Shown here: piece after piece, positions 38,497-47,025 of the stretch
Numbering within the stretch: the first letter of the stretch is position 1
How the letters are laid out: every line of letters starts with the position of its first letter
NCBI RefSeq assembly: GCF_021654135.1
Contig: NZ_JAKGSD010000058.1
Coordinates: forward strand, 1-50,686
Reading direction: 5' to 3'
DNA: 50,686 nucleotides
Source of the DNA: Amycolatopsis tucumanensis
Lineage (GTDB): Bacteria; Actinomycetota; Actinomycetes; Mycobacteriales; Pseudonocardiaceae
Program-made: the position numbers and the translations under genes
Notes under the pieces: model-generated
What the model was told of the DNA's origin: nothing
Databases searched by the model: none
Seen by the model: only the letters and a program-made list of their open reading frames with translations

Positions 38497-39447
38497 ATGC
38501 GTTTCGCCACCTACTCGCTGGACGGCGCGGTGCGGGCCGGTGTCGTCGACGGCGACGGCATCCACCCGCTGCCGCCGGACGTGACGGTGCTCGGCCTGGT
38601 GCGGTCCGGGCTGCCGGCCGCGCTGGAGGCCGGTTCGGCGGTCCTGAGTGGACCGTCCGTGCCGCTGGATCGCGTGCGGTTGCTGCCGCCGTTGGAAGCG
38701 CCGACGGTCCGGGACTTCGTCGCGTTCGAGGAGCACGTGGAGGGTGTGGTCGCGAGCGTCTCCGGCGGCTCCGGGGTCGTGCCGGAGTGGTACGAGGCGC
38801 CCACGTTCTACTTCACCAACCCGTACGCGCTGCTCGGCGCGTTCGACGACGTGCCGGTGCCGCCGGGCTCACGGCTGTTCGACTTCGAGTTGGAGGTCGC
38901 AGCCGTGGTCGGGCGGGACGGCTCGTCGCTGGCGCCGGACGAGGTGGAGATCTTCGGCTACACGGTGCTGAACGACTGGTCGGCCCGCGACCTGCAGCGG
39001 CGCGAGATGAAGGTGCAGCTCGGCCCGGCGAAGGGCAAGGACTCCGCGACGACGCTCGGCCCGTGGCTGGTCACCGCCGACGAGCTGGAGTCCTATCGCG
39101 ACGGTGACGGGTTCCTGGAGCTCGACCTGCGGGTGTCGGTGAACGGCACGGAGATCGGCCAGGACCTGCTGTCCAACATGGGCTGGCCGTTCGAGGAGCT
39201 GGTCTCCTACGCTTCACGCGGCACCTGGGTCCGGGCCGGGGACGTGCTGGGCTCCGGGACCTGCGGCAACGGCGGCTGCCTCGCCGAGCTGTGGGGCCGC
39301 GGCCGGGAGCTGCCGCCGCTGGCGCCGGGCGACGTCGTGGAGATGACCGTCGAGGGCATCGGGACGATCCGCAACACCGTCGTCGCCGGGGTGGAGCTGC
39401 CCCCGGTGCGGGCCGCGCGGCCCCGGCCGCGGAAGCGCAAGCGATGA
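38497..39447 (+). CDS. Fumarylacetoacetate hydrolase family protein
   Basis: 316 residues. Metal ligands Glu131 and Glu133 (RLFDFELEVAAVVG) and Asp160 (YTVLNDWSARDLQRREM) are present, with KGKDSATTLGPWLV and GTCGNGGCLAELWG in the usual order. FAH-family enzymes in meta pathways act as hydratases, decarboxylases/isomerases or C-C hydrolases of ring-fission products. The GNGGC motif is typical of the 2-keto-4-pentenoate hydratase-like/FAH branch. Its TGA overlaps the SDR start (ATGA). The Arg/Lys-rich tail is unusual. Confidence 0.9.
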   Translation: MRFATYSLDGAVRAGVVDGDGIHPLPPDVTVLGLVRSGLPAALEAGSAVLSGPSVPLDRVRLLPPLEAPTVRDFVAFEEHVEGVVASVSGGSGVVPEWYEAPTFYFTNPYALLGAFDDVPVPPGSRLFDFELEVAAVVGRDGSSLAPDEVEIFGYTVLNDWSARDLQRREMKVQLGPAKGKDSATTLGPWLVTADELESYRDGDGFLELDLRVSVNGTEIGQDLLSNMGWPFEELVSYASRGTWVRAGDVLGSGTCGNGGCLAELWGRGRELPPLAPGDVVEMTVEGIGTIRNTVVAGVELPPVRAARPRPRKRKR

Positions 39448-40184
39448 GGGTCGCCGGCAAGGTCGTCGTCGTGACCGGCGCCGGGCAGGGGCAGGGCGCG
39501 GCGGAGGCGCGGCTGCTCGCCGAGGAGGGTGCCCGCGTGATCGGCGTCGACCTGGGCGCCTCGCCGGTGGAGCCGTTGCCCGGGGTCGAGTACCTGCAGC
39601 TCGACGTCACCGACTCGGCGGGCTGGGCCGCGCTGGCGTCCCGGCTGGATCGGGTGGACGGGCTGGTCGCGAACGCCGGGGTCACCTGGCGGGCGCGGCT
39701 GGACGAGGTCGACCCGGCCGACCTGGCGCGCGTGCACGACGTGAACGTCGGCGGGGTGGTGCGGGCGATCCAGGCCGTGCTGCCGCTGATGCCCACGGGC
39801 GGGTCGATCGTGACGGTCGGGTCGGTGGCGGCGCTGACCGGGCACTACCCGGTGGCGTACACGGCGAGCAAGTGGTCGTTGCGCGGGCTGACGCGGGCGG
39901 CGTGCCTGGAGCTGGGCGCGCGCGGGATTCGGGTCAACGCGGTGCACCCCGGCTACATCGAGACACCGATGACCGCGTCCGCCGCGGCGGCCTTCCGGGA
40001 CGCGAACATCGCCGAAACCCCGCTGGGGCGCACCGGAACCGTCGACGAGGTCGCGCCGCTGGTGGTGTTCCTGCTCTCGGACGAGGCGTCGTTCATCACG
40101 GGCGCGGAGATCCCGGTCGACGGCGGCCTCACCGCGCACGGTGGCGTGAAATCGATCAGTGACAGACTTCTGAAGGGTATCTGA
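39444..40184 (+). CDS. Short-chain dehydrogenase/reductase
   Basis: 246 residues. Cofactor motif VVVTGAGQGQGAAEARLLAE (TGxxxGxG), acidic Asp at the end of the second strand (VIGVDLG, so NAD is preferred), NAGV, catalytic Ser in VTVGSVAALTG and Tyr/Lys in YTASKWSLRG. It oxidises an alcohol or reduces a ketone in the pathway. Both ends overlap neighbours (ATGA, TGATG), so stoichiometric translation with the FAH and hydrolase enzymes is expected. Confidence 0.93.
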   Translation: MRVAGKVVVVTGAGQGQGAAEARLLAEEGARVIGVDLGASPVEPLPGVEYLQLDVTDSAGWAALASRLDRVDGLVANAGVTWRARLDEVDPADLARVHDVNVGGVVRAIQAVLPLMPTGGSIVTVGSVAALTGHYPVAYTASKWSLRGLTRAACLELGARGIRVNAVHPGYIETPMTASAAAAFRDANIAETPLGRTGTVDEVAPLVVFLLSDEASFITGAEIPVDGGLTAHGGVKSISDRLLKGI

Positions 40185-41323
40185 TGTTCGAGTACTTCCC
40201 CGGCAACTACGTCTGGAACCTGGGCGTCGTGGCGACGCTGAACAGCGGCGGGCTGATCGACGAGGTCGACCGCGCGTGCCGCCCGATCAAGGAGGCCGCG
40301 CAGCGCGGTGAGGACGCCGGGACGGCCGACTTCCTGACGGCGTGGACCGCGCTGACCGACCAGCTCGTGGGGCAGGCGGAGGAAGCGGAGGCGGCGGGGC
40401 ACACCCGCACCGCGCGGCAGCTGTACGCGCGGGCGACGAACTACCTGTGCCAGGCCGAGCGGATGCAGAGCGCCTCGGCGCCGGGACGGCTGGACACCTA
40501 CCGGCGGGTGCTTTCGTTGCAGGAGAAAGCGTTTGCGCCGGGGGTGTCGCGGGTCGAGATCCCGTACGAGGGCACGACGCTGCCCGCGTACTTCAGCGCG
40601 GCGCCGGTCGACGGTCCGGCGCCGGTGATGATCATGTGGAACGGGCTGGACTCGACCAAGGAGCACATGTACTCCTCCGGACACTGGGAGGAGCTGGCGG
40701 CGCGCGGGATCTCGTGCCTGATGGTGGACTGCCCCGGTTCCGGCGAGGCGTTGCGGCTGCAGGGCCTGACGGCGCGCGTGGACACCGAGGCGTGGGCGTC
40801 GGCGTGCGTGGACTACCTGGCCGGGAGGTCCGATGTGGACTCTTCGCGGATCGGCCTGGTGGGCTGGTCGCTGGGCGGCTACTACGCGCCCCGCGCCGCC
40901 GCCTTCGAGAAGCGGCTCGCGCTGGTGGTGGCGTGGGGCGCGAACCACGACTGGGGAGCCGTCCAGCGGCGGCGGCTGGAGCGCGAGGGTGAGCGGCCGG
41001 TGCCGCACTACTGGGAGCACGTGCTGTGGGTGTGGGGCCACGACGACCTGACGGAGTTCATCGACTTCGCGGACGCCGTCAACCTGGACGGCGTGGTGGA
41101 GAAGATCGACGTCCCGTTCCTCATCTGCCACGGCGAGAACGACCGGCAGATCCCGCTGGCGTATGCGCACCGGTCGTACGAGCAGGCCACCGCCAGCCCC
41201 CGGCGCGACCTGCGGATCTTCAGCGCCGCCGAGGGCGCGACGGAGCACATCGGGCTGGACCACCTGCCCCACGTGAGCAGCTACGTGGCCGACTGGGTGG
41301 CGGACGTGTTCGAGGGTCGCTGA
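40184..41323 (+). CDS. Alpha/beta hydrolase with helical N-terminal region (C-C hydrolase, DHPON-hydrolase-like)
   Basis: 379 residues. Residues 1-120 form an extra helical region (LTDQLVGQAEEAEAAGHTRT), followed by the alpha/beta core: VMIMWNGLDSTKEHM, nucleophile Ser229 in GLVGWSLGGYYAPR, and His in TEHIGLDHLP. The HTRTARQLYARATNYL segment and overall length resemble 2,6-dihydroxypseudooxynicotine hydrolase and related enzymes that cut C-C bonds next to carbonyls. It likely processes the ring-fission product or a side chain. Last gene of the operon; a perfect hairpin follows 7 bp after the stop. Confidence 0.9.
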   Translation: MFEYFPGNYVWNLGVVATLNSGGLIDEVDRACRPIKEAAQRGEDAGTADFLTAWTALTDQLVGQAEEAEAAGHTRTARQLYARATNYLCQAERMQSASAPGRLDTYRRVLSLQEKAFAPGVSRVEIPYEGTTLPAYFSAAPVDGPAPVMIMWNGLDSTKEHMYSSGHWEELAARGISCLMVDCPGSGEALRLQGLTARVDTEAWASACVDYLAGRSDVDSSRIGLVGWSLGGYYAPRAAAFEKRLALVVAWGANHDWGAVQRRRLEREGERPVPHYWEHVLWVWGHDDLTEFIDFADAVNLDGVVEKIDVPFLICHGENDRQIPLAYAHRSYEQATASPRRDLRIFSAAEGATEHIGLDHLPHVSSYVADWVADVFEGR

Positions 41324-41329
41324 CCGAAT

Positions 41330-41363
41330 GGTGGTGTCCCCGCCTCAGGGCGGGGACACCACC
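41330..41363. terminator. Perfect 15-bp-stem terminator of the catabolic operon
   Basis: GGTGGTGTCCCCGCC, loop TCAG, GGCGGGGACACCACC. It lies 7 bp after the hydrolase stop and before the convergent NADAR gene, so it can act in both directions. Confidence 0.92.
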
Positions 41364-41417
41364 GAGCGGAAAGGCGCGCCCGTGCGTCCACCGCCGGGCC
41401 GCGCGACCCGCACCCGG

Positions 41418-41957
41418 TCAACCGGCCAACCGCGCCCGCGCGTCCATCAGCGCGAAGCCCAGCAGGTTCAGCCCCGGCCACCGCTCCGGCTCCCCGGCGC
41501 GCGGATCGTCCGCCGCGACGCCGATACCCCAGATCGCATCCACCGGGCTGGCCTCCACCAGCACCCGCGAACCCGTGCCCAACAAGAACCGCCCCAGCTC
41601 CGGGTTCTGGCCGAACTTCGCGACCGATCCGGCGACCACGATGTCGTACCCGGACGCCTCCCAGCGGGCCGGCTCGAAGCCCGCCACCTGGCGGCCCAGC
41701 TCCTTCGCCCGCCCGGGGTGCAGGGCGCGCAGCACCTCATCGGCCACCGCCGCGTCGCCGAACAGCTGCGCCTTGCGCCACATCATGTAGTGCTCCGCCG
41801 TGTCGAACTCGCGCCCGTCCACGGTGAACGGCGCCGGCCACCACTGGCTCAGGCACCCGCGCCCCGCACTGCCGTTCGGCTCCGGCCGGTGGCCCCAGAA
41901 GAACAGGTACTCCACCCGCTCGCCCCGCCGCACCCGTTCGATCAACTCCGCTCGCAC
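41418..41957 (-). CDS. NADAR (YbiA-like) domain protein
   Basis: 179 residues, GTG start. VEYLFFWGHRPEPNGSAGRG, CLSQWWPAPFTVDGREFDTA, EHYMMWRKAQLFGD and the C-terminal DAIWGIGVAADDP then NLLGFALMDARA are full NADAR signatures, with the catalytic Glu in TAEHYMMW. Characterised members hydrolyse N-glycosidic bonds of ADP-ribose or riboflavin-pathway intermediates. It is a lone gene here with no ADP-ribosyltransferase or riboflavin gene nearby. Confidence 0.92.
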   Translation of the reverse strand: MRAELIERVRRGERVEYLFFWGHRPEPNGSAGRGCLSQWWPAPFTVDGREFDTAEHYMMWRKAQLFGDAAVADEVLRALHPGRAKELGRQVAGFEPARWEASGYDIVVAGSVAKFGQNPELGRFLLGTGSRVLVEASPVDAIWGIGVAADDPRAGEPERWPGLNLLGFALMDARARLAG

Positions 41958-41975
41958 AACCGGCAGTATCGCCGA

Positions 41976-42977
41976 TCAGAAGCCGGAGATCACCGTCTTT
42001 CCGACGGTCCGCCCGGTCTCCGTCAGCTCGTGCGCCTGCCGCACCGTCGAAGCGTTGATCGGCTTCAGCTCGGTCGTCAGCGTGGTCCGGACGGTACCCG
42101 CGTCGACCAGTTCGGCGACGTGCGCGAGCAGGTTGTGCTGGGCGATCAGGTCCCAGCCGTGCAGCGGCCGGGTGAACATGAGCTCCCAGTGGAAGCTGAT
42201 GCTCTTCCCCTTGAGCGGCAACAACTCCAGCCCCGGCGGCTCGTCGATCGCGGTGATCGCGCCACCCGGCCGCAGCAGCTCGGCGAACTCCTCGATCCGG
42301 CCGGCGGTGTTCGGCGAGAACACGTAGTCCACGCCGTCCGGCGCCACCTCCCGCACGCTCGCGACCAGGTCCCGGTGGTCGGCCACGTGGTGGGCGCCCA
42401 TCGAGCGCGCCCACTCCCGCGACTCCGGCCGGGACGCGGTCGCCACCACGGTCAGCCCGGTCAGCGCCCGCGCCAGCTGGATCAGGATCGACCCGACCCC
42501 GCCCGCGCCGGCGAGGACCAGCAGCGTGCCGGTGCTGTCCGGGCCGACCCGGAACCGGTCGTGCAGCGTCTCGTACGCGGTGATGGTGGTCAGCGGCAGC
42601 GCCGCGGCCTGCGCGAACGACAGGCTCCGCGGCTTCGGGCCCACGATGCGCTCGTCGACGACGTGGTACTCGGCGTTCGTGCCCGGCCGGTCGATCGTGC
42701 CCGCGTAGTAGACCTCGTCACCGGGCTGGAAGAGGGTCACCTCGGCGCCGGTCGCGGTCACCACGCCGGCCGCGTCGAAGCCGAGCACCCGCGGCTCGCC
42801 GCCCGGGTCGGAGCCGGCACGCACCTTCGTGTCGACGGGGTTGACCGACACCGCCTCGACGCGCACCAGGAGGTCGTGCGGCCCCGGCTCCGGGACCGGC
42901 AGTTCGACGTCCTCGAATGCGGCGGGATCGGTAATGGGCAGGGACTTGCGGTAGGCAACCGCGCGCATGGTCGTCAT
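41976..42977 (-). CDS. Zinc-free alcohol dehydrogenase-family quinone reductase (QOR-like)
   Basis: 333 residues from ATG 42977 (ATG 42968 also possible; both near-leaderless). MDR fold: GPHDLLVRVEAVSVNPVDTK, VLGFDAAGVVTATG, then Rossmann motif LLVLAGAGGVGSILIQLARA at about 155. The Cys ligands of the zinc sites are absent, as in NADPH:quinone oxidoreductases of the ZADH group. It reduces quinones or enones with NADPH. Divergent from an HxlR-type regulator with a 71-bp gap, the same arrangement as the redox-sensing QorR/qor2 pair of Corynebacterium glutamicum. Confidence 0.9.
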   Translation of the reverse strand: MTTMRAVAYRKSLPITDPAAFEDVELPVPEPGPHDLLVRVEAVSVNPVDTKVRAGSDPGGEPRVLGFDAAGVVTATGAEVTLFQPGDEVYYAGTIDRPGTNAEYHVVDERIVGPKPRSLSFAQAAALPLTTITAYETLHDRFRVGPDSTGTLLVLAGAGGVGSILIQLARALTGLTVVATASRPESREWARSMGAHHVADHRDLVASVREVAPDGVDYVFSPNTAGRIEEFAELLRPGGAITAIDEPPGLELLPLKGKSISFHWELMFTRPLHGWDLIAQHNLLAHVAELVDAGTVRTTLTTELKPINASTVRQAHELTETGRTVGKTVISGF

Positions 42978-42986
42978 ACCGGTGAC

Positions 42987-43010
42987 GGTAGTAGGAAGGT
43001 AGTAGTTACC
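42987..43010. promoter_or_regulatory. HxlR operator candidate (GGTAGTAG repeats)
   Basis: GGTAGTAG occurs at 42987-42994 and 42998-43005, 11 bp apart, and GGTA...TACC forms a short dyad at 42998-43010. The segment lies in the divergent gap between the quinone reductase and HxlR genes. Confidence 0.5.
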
Positions 43011-43048
43011 TGCAAGGCGTACAAGTTCCCATCGGGTACCATCGCAGC

Positions 43049-43396
43049 GTGCAGACCTGTGGTCCGAAGGACGTCTACGCCGCCGCGTGCCCGTGCCGGG
43101 ACATGCTCGACCTGCTGGCGAACAAGTGGAGCGCGCTCGTGCTGGGCGCGCTGGAGGGCGGCCCACAGCGGTTCGGCGCGCTGCGGGCGCGGCTGCAGGG
43201 CATCAGCCCGAAGGTGCTGACCCAGACGCTGCGCAAGCTCGAGTCGCACGCGCTGATCGAGCGCGAGGTGTTCCCGGACGTGCCGCTGCGGGTGGAGTAC
43301 CGGCTGACCCCGCTCGGCGCCGACGCGGCCGTCCCGCTGGCCGCGCTGCGCACCTGGGTGGAGGACAACATCGACCGCTTTCCGCAGCCCGCCTGA
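43049..43396 (+). CDS. HxlR-family redox-type regulator
   Basis: 115 residues, GTG start. N-terminal Cys4, Cys14 and Cys16 (QTCGPKDVYAAACPCRDMLD), then winged HTH NKWSALVLGALEGGPQRFGA, LRARLQGISPKVLTQTLRKL and wing ERVEYRLT-like REVFPDVPLRVEYRLTPLGA. HxlR/DUF24 regulators such as YodB and QorR sense quinones or thiol stress through a conserved N-terminal Cys; this one has a CPC pair in that place. It probably represses the divergent quinone reductase and perhaps the MFS gene that follows. Confidence 0.92.
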   Translation: MQTCGPKDVYAAACPCRDMLDLLANKWSALVLGALEGGPQRFGALRARLQGISPKVLTQTLRKLESHALIEREVFPDVPLRVEYRLTPLGADAAVPLAALRTWVEDNIDRFPQPA

Positions 43397-43407
43397 GAAA
43401 AGCGCGC

Positions 43408-43438
43408 TTGACCTCGAGTTAGCTCGAACTTCTAACGT
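43408..43438 (+). promoter_or_regulatory. Promoter-like TTGACC / TAACGT before the MFS gene
   Basis: TTGACC at 43408-43413 and TAACGT at 43433-43438 are spaced 19 bp, with a small CGAG-TTAG-CTCG dyad between them. The gene could be leaderless from GTG 43440 or ATG 43446. Weak but AT-rich relative to surroundings. Confidence 0.4.
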
Positions 43439-43445
43439 CGTGACC

Positions 43446-44630
43446 ATGACGGATGCGACGGCGACCGCGGTGCGGATGCCACCCAGGACACTCCTTCTCA
43501 CGCTGCTCGGCGTCAGCACGATGACGATCATGGCCAGCGCCACCATCACCCCGGCGCTGCCGGGCATGGAACAGCACTTCGCGGCCACCCCGAACGCCGC
43601 GCTGCTGGTCCGCCTCGTCCTCACCCTCCCCGGGCTCGCGATCATGCTCGCCGCGCCGGTGCTCGCCCGGCTGAGCGGCCGCGCCGGGCGGGTCCGGGTG
43701 CTCACCGCCGGGCTGGCGCTCTACGTCGTCGGCGGCGGGTCGGGCCTGGTGCTCGACTGGCTGCCCGGGCTGCTGGCCGGCCGCGCCCTGCTCGGCGTCG
43801 GCATCGCGGCCATCATGGTCACCTCGACGGCGCTGCTGGCCGACCACTACCCGGCCACCGAGCACGGCCGGGTGCTGGGGCTGCAGGGCGCCGCGATGGG
43901 CTTCGGCGGCGTCGTCGCGCTGCTGCTCGGCGGGGTGCTGGCCGACCTGAGCTGGCGCGGGCCGTTCGCGGTGTACCTGCTGGCGGTGCCGATGGTCGTG
44001 CTGGTCCTGCGGTTCGTGCCCGAGGCGCCGAAATCCCCGCCCGCGCCCGGCGGTCCACAACGGACACCGCGGTTGTTCGGCCTGTACGCCCTGATGTTCC
44101 TCGGCGTGGTCGTCTTCTACACGGTGCCCACGCAGGCGCCGTTCTGGCTGGGCGCGGTCACCGGCGCCGGCCCGGTCGTCGTCGGCGTGCTGATGGCCGC
44201 GCTGAACCTCGTCATGACGCTGGTCGGCCTGAACTTCCGGCGGCTGCGCGCCCGGTGGGACTTCCGCGTCCTCGCCGCCGTGCTCTTCGCCGCCTACGCG
44301 GCCGGGTTGGTCGTGCTCGGCCTCGCGGGCGGCATCTGGATGGCGGCACTCGGCATGCTCGTCACGGGCGTCGGCATCGGCCTGCAAAATCCGGTGATGA
44401 ACGGGTGGGTGGTCGCCTCGGTCGACCCCGCGGCCCGCACCCGCGCGCTCGGGATGCTGACGTCCGCGTTGTTCCTCGGCCAGTTCGCCTCGCCGCTGCT
44501 GGCGCAGCCGGTGGTCGACGGCGTGGGCCTCGGCAACACCTTCGTCCTCGCCGGCGCCCTCGGCCTGGTGGTTTCCGTGGTCCTGGTTTTCCTGCGCGGG
44601 CGGGCAACCTCGGATTCTCCCGCCGCGTGA
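43446..44630 (+). CDS. MFS transporter (12 TM)
   Basis: 394 residues from ATG 43446; GTG 43440 would add two. Twelve hydrophobic segments. Motif-A position reads LARLSGRAGRVRVLTAGLAL, TM4-5 MVTSTALLADHYPATEHGRV then LGLQGAAMGFGGVVALLLGG. This is the DHA1-like efflux type. Substrate unknown. It follows the HxlR gene on the same strand after 49 bp and may belong to the same quinone or thiol-stress response. Confidence 0.9.
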   Translation: MTDATATAVRMPPRTLLLTLLGVSTMTIMASATITPALPGMEQHFAATPNAALLVRLVLTLPGLAIMLAAPVLARLSGRAGRVRVLTAGLALYVVGGGSGLVLDWLPGLLAGRALLGVGIAAIMVTSTALLADHYPATEHGRVLGLQGAAMGFGGVVALLLGGVLADLSWRGPFAVYLLAVPMVVLVLRFVPEAPKSPPAPGGPQRTPRLFGLYALMFLGVVVFYTVPTQAPFWLGAVTGAGPVVVGVLMAALNLVMTLVGLNFRRLRARWDFRVLAAVLFAAYAAGLVVLGLAGGIWMAALGMLVTGVGIGLQNPVMNGWVVASVDPAARTRALGMLTSALFLGQFASPLLAQPVVDGVGLGNTFVLAGALGLVVSVVLVFLRGRATSDSPAA

Positions 44631-44665
44631 GGAGGTGCGTAGGCCCACGAAAGGGAGGAAAGGGC

Positions 44666-45031
44666 ATGCGCATCAAGGGAATTCTCATGGGTACGGCGGC
44701 CGGGGCGATCGGGCTGGCATTGTTCGCGGCACCTGCCGCGAACGCGGCGGCGCCGGTGGACTGCGACCCGAACCCCGGCTCGACCGGCTCGTGCGGGTGG
44801 GTGAACGTGGTGCCGGAGGTGGTCCACCGCGGGGACGTGGTGGACGTGGAAGCCAACTGCCTCAACGCGGTGGCGCTCCCCGAGTCCGACGTGCTGCTGA
44901 ACTTCACGCCCACCGGCGAGCCGACGCACTGGTCGGCGACGGTGTCGCCGAAGGCGAAGCGGGGCGCGCACACCGTGTCGATCACCTGCCCGGAAAACAC
45001 CTACACGAAGACGTTCTACGTGGTCCGATGA
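44666..45031 (+). CDS. Small secreted protein
   Basis: 121 residues, ATG 44666 with GGGAGG upstream. Sec signal peptide: MRIKG, hydrophobic TAAGAIGLALFAAPAANA, cleavage expected after ANA (about residue 28). The mature part is about 93 residues with four Cys (two likely disulfides) and a beta-rich pattern (EVVHRGDVVDVEANCLN, HWSATVSPKAKRGAHTVSIT). I do not recognise a named family. A hairpin follows the stop. Confidence 0.8.
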   Translation: MRIKGILMGTAAGAIGLALFAAPAANAAAPVDCDPNPGSTGSCGWVNVVPEVVHRGDVVDVEANCLNAVALPESDVLLNFTPTGEPTHWSATVSPKAKRGAHTVSITCPENTYTKTFYVVR

Positions 45032-45047
45032 GGACGGACGGCGCGCT

Positions 45048-45068
45048 CGCCCGGCCACTGGCCGGGCG
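45048..45068 (+). terminator. Hairpin after the secreted protein gene
   Basis: CGCCCGGCC, 3-nt loop, GGCCGGGCG: perfect 9-bp stem 17 bp past the stop. Confidence 0.75.
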
Positions 45069-45094
45069 GCGTGACCGCGGGTAGCGTCCAGGCC

Positions 45095-46201
45095 ATGAGG
45101 CCCGCTCGCCACCAGCAGGATCCGGCGCACGCGCAGTGGATCCTCGTCGACGCCCGGCACGGGCCGAAGGTGGGTCTCCTGCTCGCGATGGGGAACGCGA
45201 GCTACCACGGGGTCGCGCCGCGCAACGCGCTCGACCACCGCGTCGCCCAGTACCTGCTGCGGCAGCGGCTGGACCAGGCCGTCCGGACGGGCCGCCCCGC
45301 CGACGCCGCACGCGTCGCCTACGCGGGCCGCGAGTGGCAGGTCCGCGTCCGGCCGGTCCGGGCGCCCGTCTCCGCCGCGGTCGTCGGCGCGCTCGCCTGC
45401 TACATCGAGGCCTCCGCCGACTGGGCCGACCACCCCCCGCCGGTCGTGGGCAGCTGGGAATGGCGCATCACCGAGGGTGGCACCGACCACCGCAACGTCG
45501 TCGCGTGGAACGACGAGACCTTCGAGCTGTACGGGCTGGCGCCGCCGGAGGACCGCTCCGCCCCCGCGGACGCCCAGCCCCGCTTCCCGCACGGCCGCTG
45601 GTGGGACGGCACGTACTACCTGAACAACCTGGTGATGGACTCCTGGCGGCCCGCGGTCCGGGAGTTCCGCGACGCGCTGCTGCGCGACCGCGCCGGCGAA
45701 CTGTACCTGTGCAGCTACAAGGCCCAGCACCGCGCGTCCGGCGAACCGGTCGCGCTGCGGCTCGCCGGCCGGGCGGATCCGGACCGCCCGGGCTGGTTCC
45801 GCGGCCTGGTCACGCGGGACGCCGGGGCGCGCGAGAACGTCCCCGTCCCGGCGCCCGGGCCGCTGGTCCGCGCGCTGCTCCTGGCGTCGCGGGATCCGGT
45901 GGTCGTGGTCGACCGCGTGCTGGAGGAACTGGAATCGGCCAACGCCCTGTTCGACGCGCTCAACCTCGCGGTGCCGTCGGACCACCACATCCGCAAGCTG
46001 GTGCACCCGTTCGACGTCCCGGCCATGTCGAAACTGCTCAACGCCGCGGCCGCGGACCCGGACCACGTGGTGGGCCCGCAACGCCTGCGGCTGGCGACGC
46101 TGTCCGCGGAGGTGTGGCGGGAGTTCGACGTGATCGCGGTCGGCGGCGCCGCGAGCGACGGCCCGGCGCGGCACGTGGTGTGCCGTCTCGCCGCGGTCTA
46201 A
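45095..46201 (+). CDS. Putative GAF/PAS-like sensory protein (DUF5593/DUF5628-type)
   Basis: 368 residues, ATG 45095, probably leaderless (TAGCGT lies at the -10 distance). Three parts can be seen: an N-terminal GAF-like module (HAQWILVDARHGPKVGLLLA to about 115), a middle PAS-like module with SWEWRITEGGTDHRNVVAWN and ETFELYGLAPPEDRSAP (about 125-235), and a C-terminal module with several short helices and the ending DVIAVGGAASDGP. It has no HTH or catalytic motif. It resembles actinobacterial proteins annotated with these DUFs, from memory. It may be a signalling input protein. Function unknown. Confidence 0.6.
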   Translation: MRPARHQQDPAHAQWILVDARHGPKVGLLLAMGNASYHGVAPRNALDHRVAQYLLRQRLDQAVRTGRPADAARVAYAGREWQVRVRPVRAPVSAAVVGALACYIEASADWADHPPPVVGSWEWRITEGGTDHRNVVAWNDETFELYGLAPPEDRSAPADAQPRFPHGRWWDGTYYLNNLVMDSWRPAVREFRDALLRDRAGELYLCSYKAQHRASGEPVALRLAGRADPDRPGWFRGLVTRDAGARENVPVPAPGPLVRALLLASRDPVVVVDRVLEELESANALFDALNLAVPSDHHIRKLVHPFDVPAMSKLLNAAAADPDHVVGPQRLRLATLSAEVWREFDVIAVGGAASDGPARHVVCRLAAV

Positions 46202-47025
46202 CCCGGCACCCGCGCGACCGCGCCACGCATCGCGCGTTTGGCCCAGTCGGTGTAGCTGACCTGCCGTCCCGGTTCGGCGAGGCAGTCCGTCAGGTAGGTC
46301 ACCGGCGTGACCAGGGACAACCCGTCGAAGAACCGCTCGACCTGGGACACGTTGCGCAGCACGTACGGCGTGCCCAGTTCGCGTTCGTAGACCTCGGAGA
46401 GCAGGTAGAACGGCGGCAGCGACTCGGCGGGCATGTCCTCGCCGCACCCGATGGACAGGGTGAAGCAGCTGCCGGGGGCCAGCCGGTCGGTGTACTGGCG
46501 CACGACGTCGTAGAGGTCCTCGCCGTGGCAGAGGCGGACGAACGACAGCACGCACAGCATCCCGAGCCACACCGGCTCGCCCAGGTCCAGCCGCTCCGCG
46601 GCCTGGGCCAGCACGCGTTCCGGCTCACGCAGGTCGGCGTGCAGGACGTGCGTTTTCCCGTTGCCGGACAACAGCTTCCGGTACTCCTCCACCGGCCCCA
46701 GCTCGTAGTCGACGTAGACGACGCGGGCGTCCGGGTGGCGGGGCTGCGCGACCTCGTGCACGTTGCCCCACCGCGGGAACCCGCAGCCGAGGTCGAGGAA
46801 CTGCCGGATCCCCTGGTCGAGGGCGTAGCCGACGGACCGCACCAGGAACTGGCGGTTGAACCGGGCCGCCCGTTCCGGCACGTCCCGCTGCCCGGCGGGG
46901 AACTCGGCGACCATCCGGCGCGCCGCTTCGCGGTCGTGGCGGGTGTAGCCGCTGCCGCCGAGGTGGATGTCGTAGACGCCGCCGCAGGTCGCGCGATCCG
47001 TCGTGCACCGTGGCCCGTACGTCAC
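46198..47025 (-). CDS. SAM-dependent methyltransferase, DUF574-type (actinobacterial)
   Basis: 275 residues, GTG 47025. The N-terminal GGVYDIHLGGSGYTRHDREA is the mark of this family (VYDYxLGGKDNFxADREAA in others), followed by FLVRSVGYALDQGIRQFLDL-GCG, the SAM motif, then VVYVDYELGPVEE. These proteins are abundant in actinomycetes next to regulators. Substrates are mostly unknown. Its GTG overlaps the TetR stop (GTGA), so the two are co-expressed. Confidence 0.92.
   Translation of the reverse strand: MTYGPRCTTDRATCGGVYDIHLGGSGYTRHDREAARRMVAEFPAGQRDVPERAARFNRQFLVRSVGYALDQGIRQFLDLGCGFPRWGNVHEVAQPRHPDARVVYVDYELGPVEEYRKLLSGNGKTHVLHADLREPERVLAQAAERLDLGEPVWLGMLCVLSFVRLCHGEDLYDVVRQYTDRLAPGSCFTLSIGCGEDMPAESLPPFYLLSEVYERELGTPYVLRNVSQVERFFDGLSLVTPVTYLTDCLAEPGRQVSYTDWAKRAMRGAVARVPG

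Noticed and set aside
34414..41323. Assignment of the operon to nicotine, isatin or phthalate degradation
   Set aside because: Single enzymes resemble members of those routes (DHPON-like hydrolase, cyclase-family hydrolase), but the other marker enzymes of each pathway are missing.
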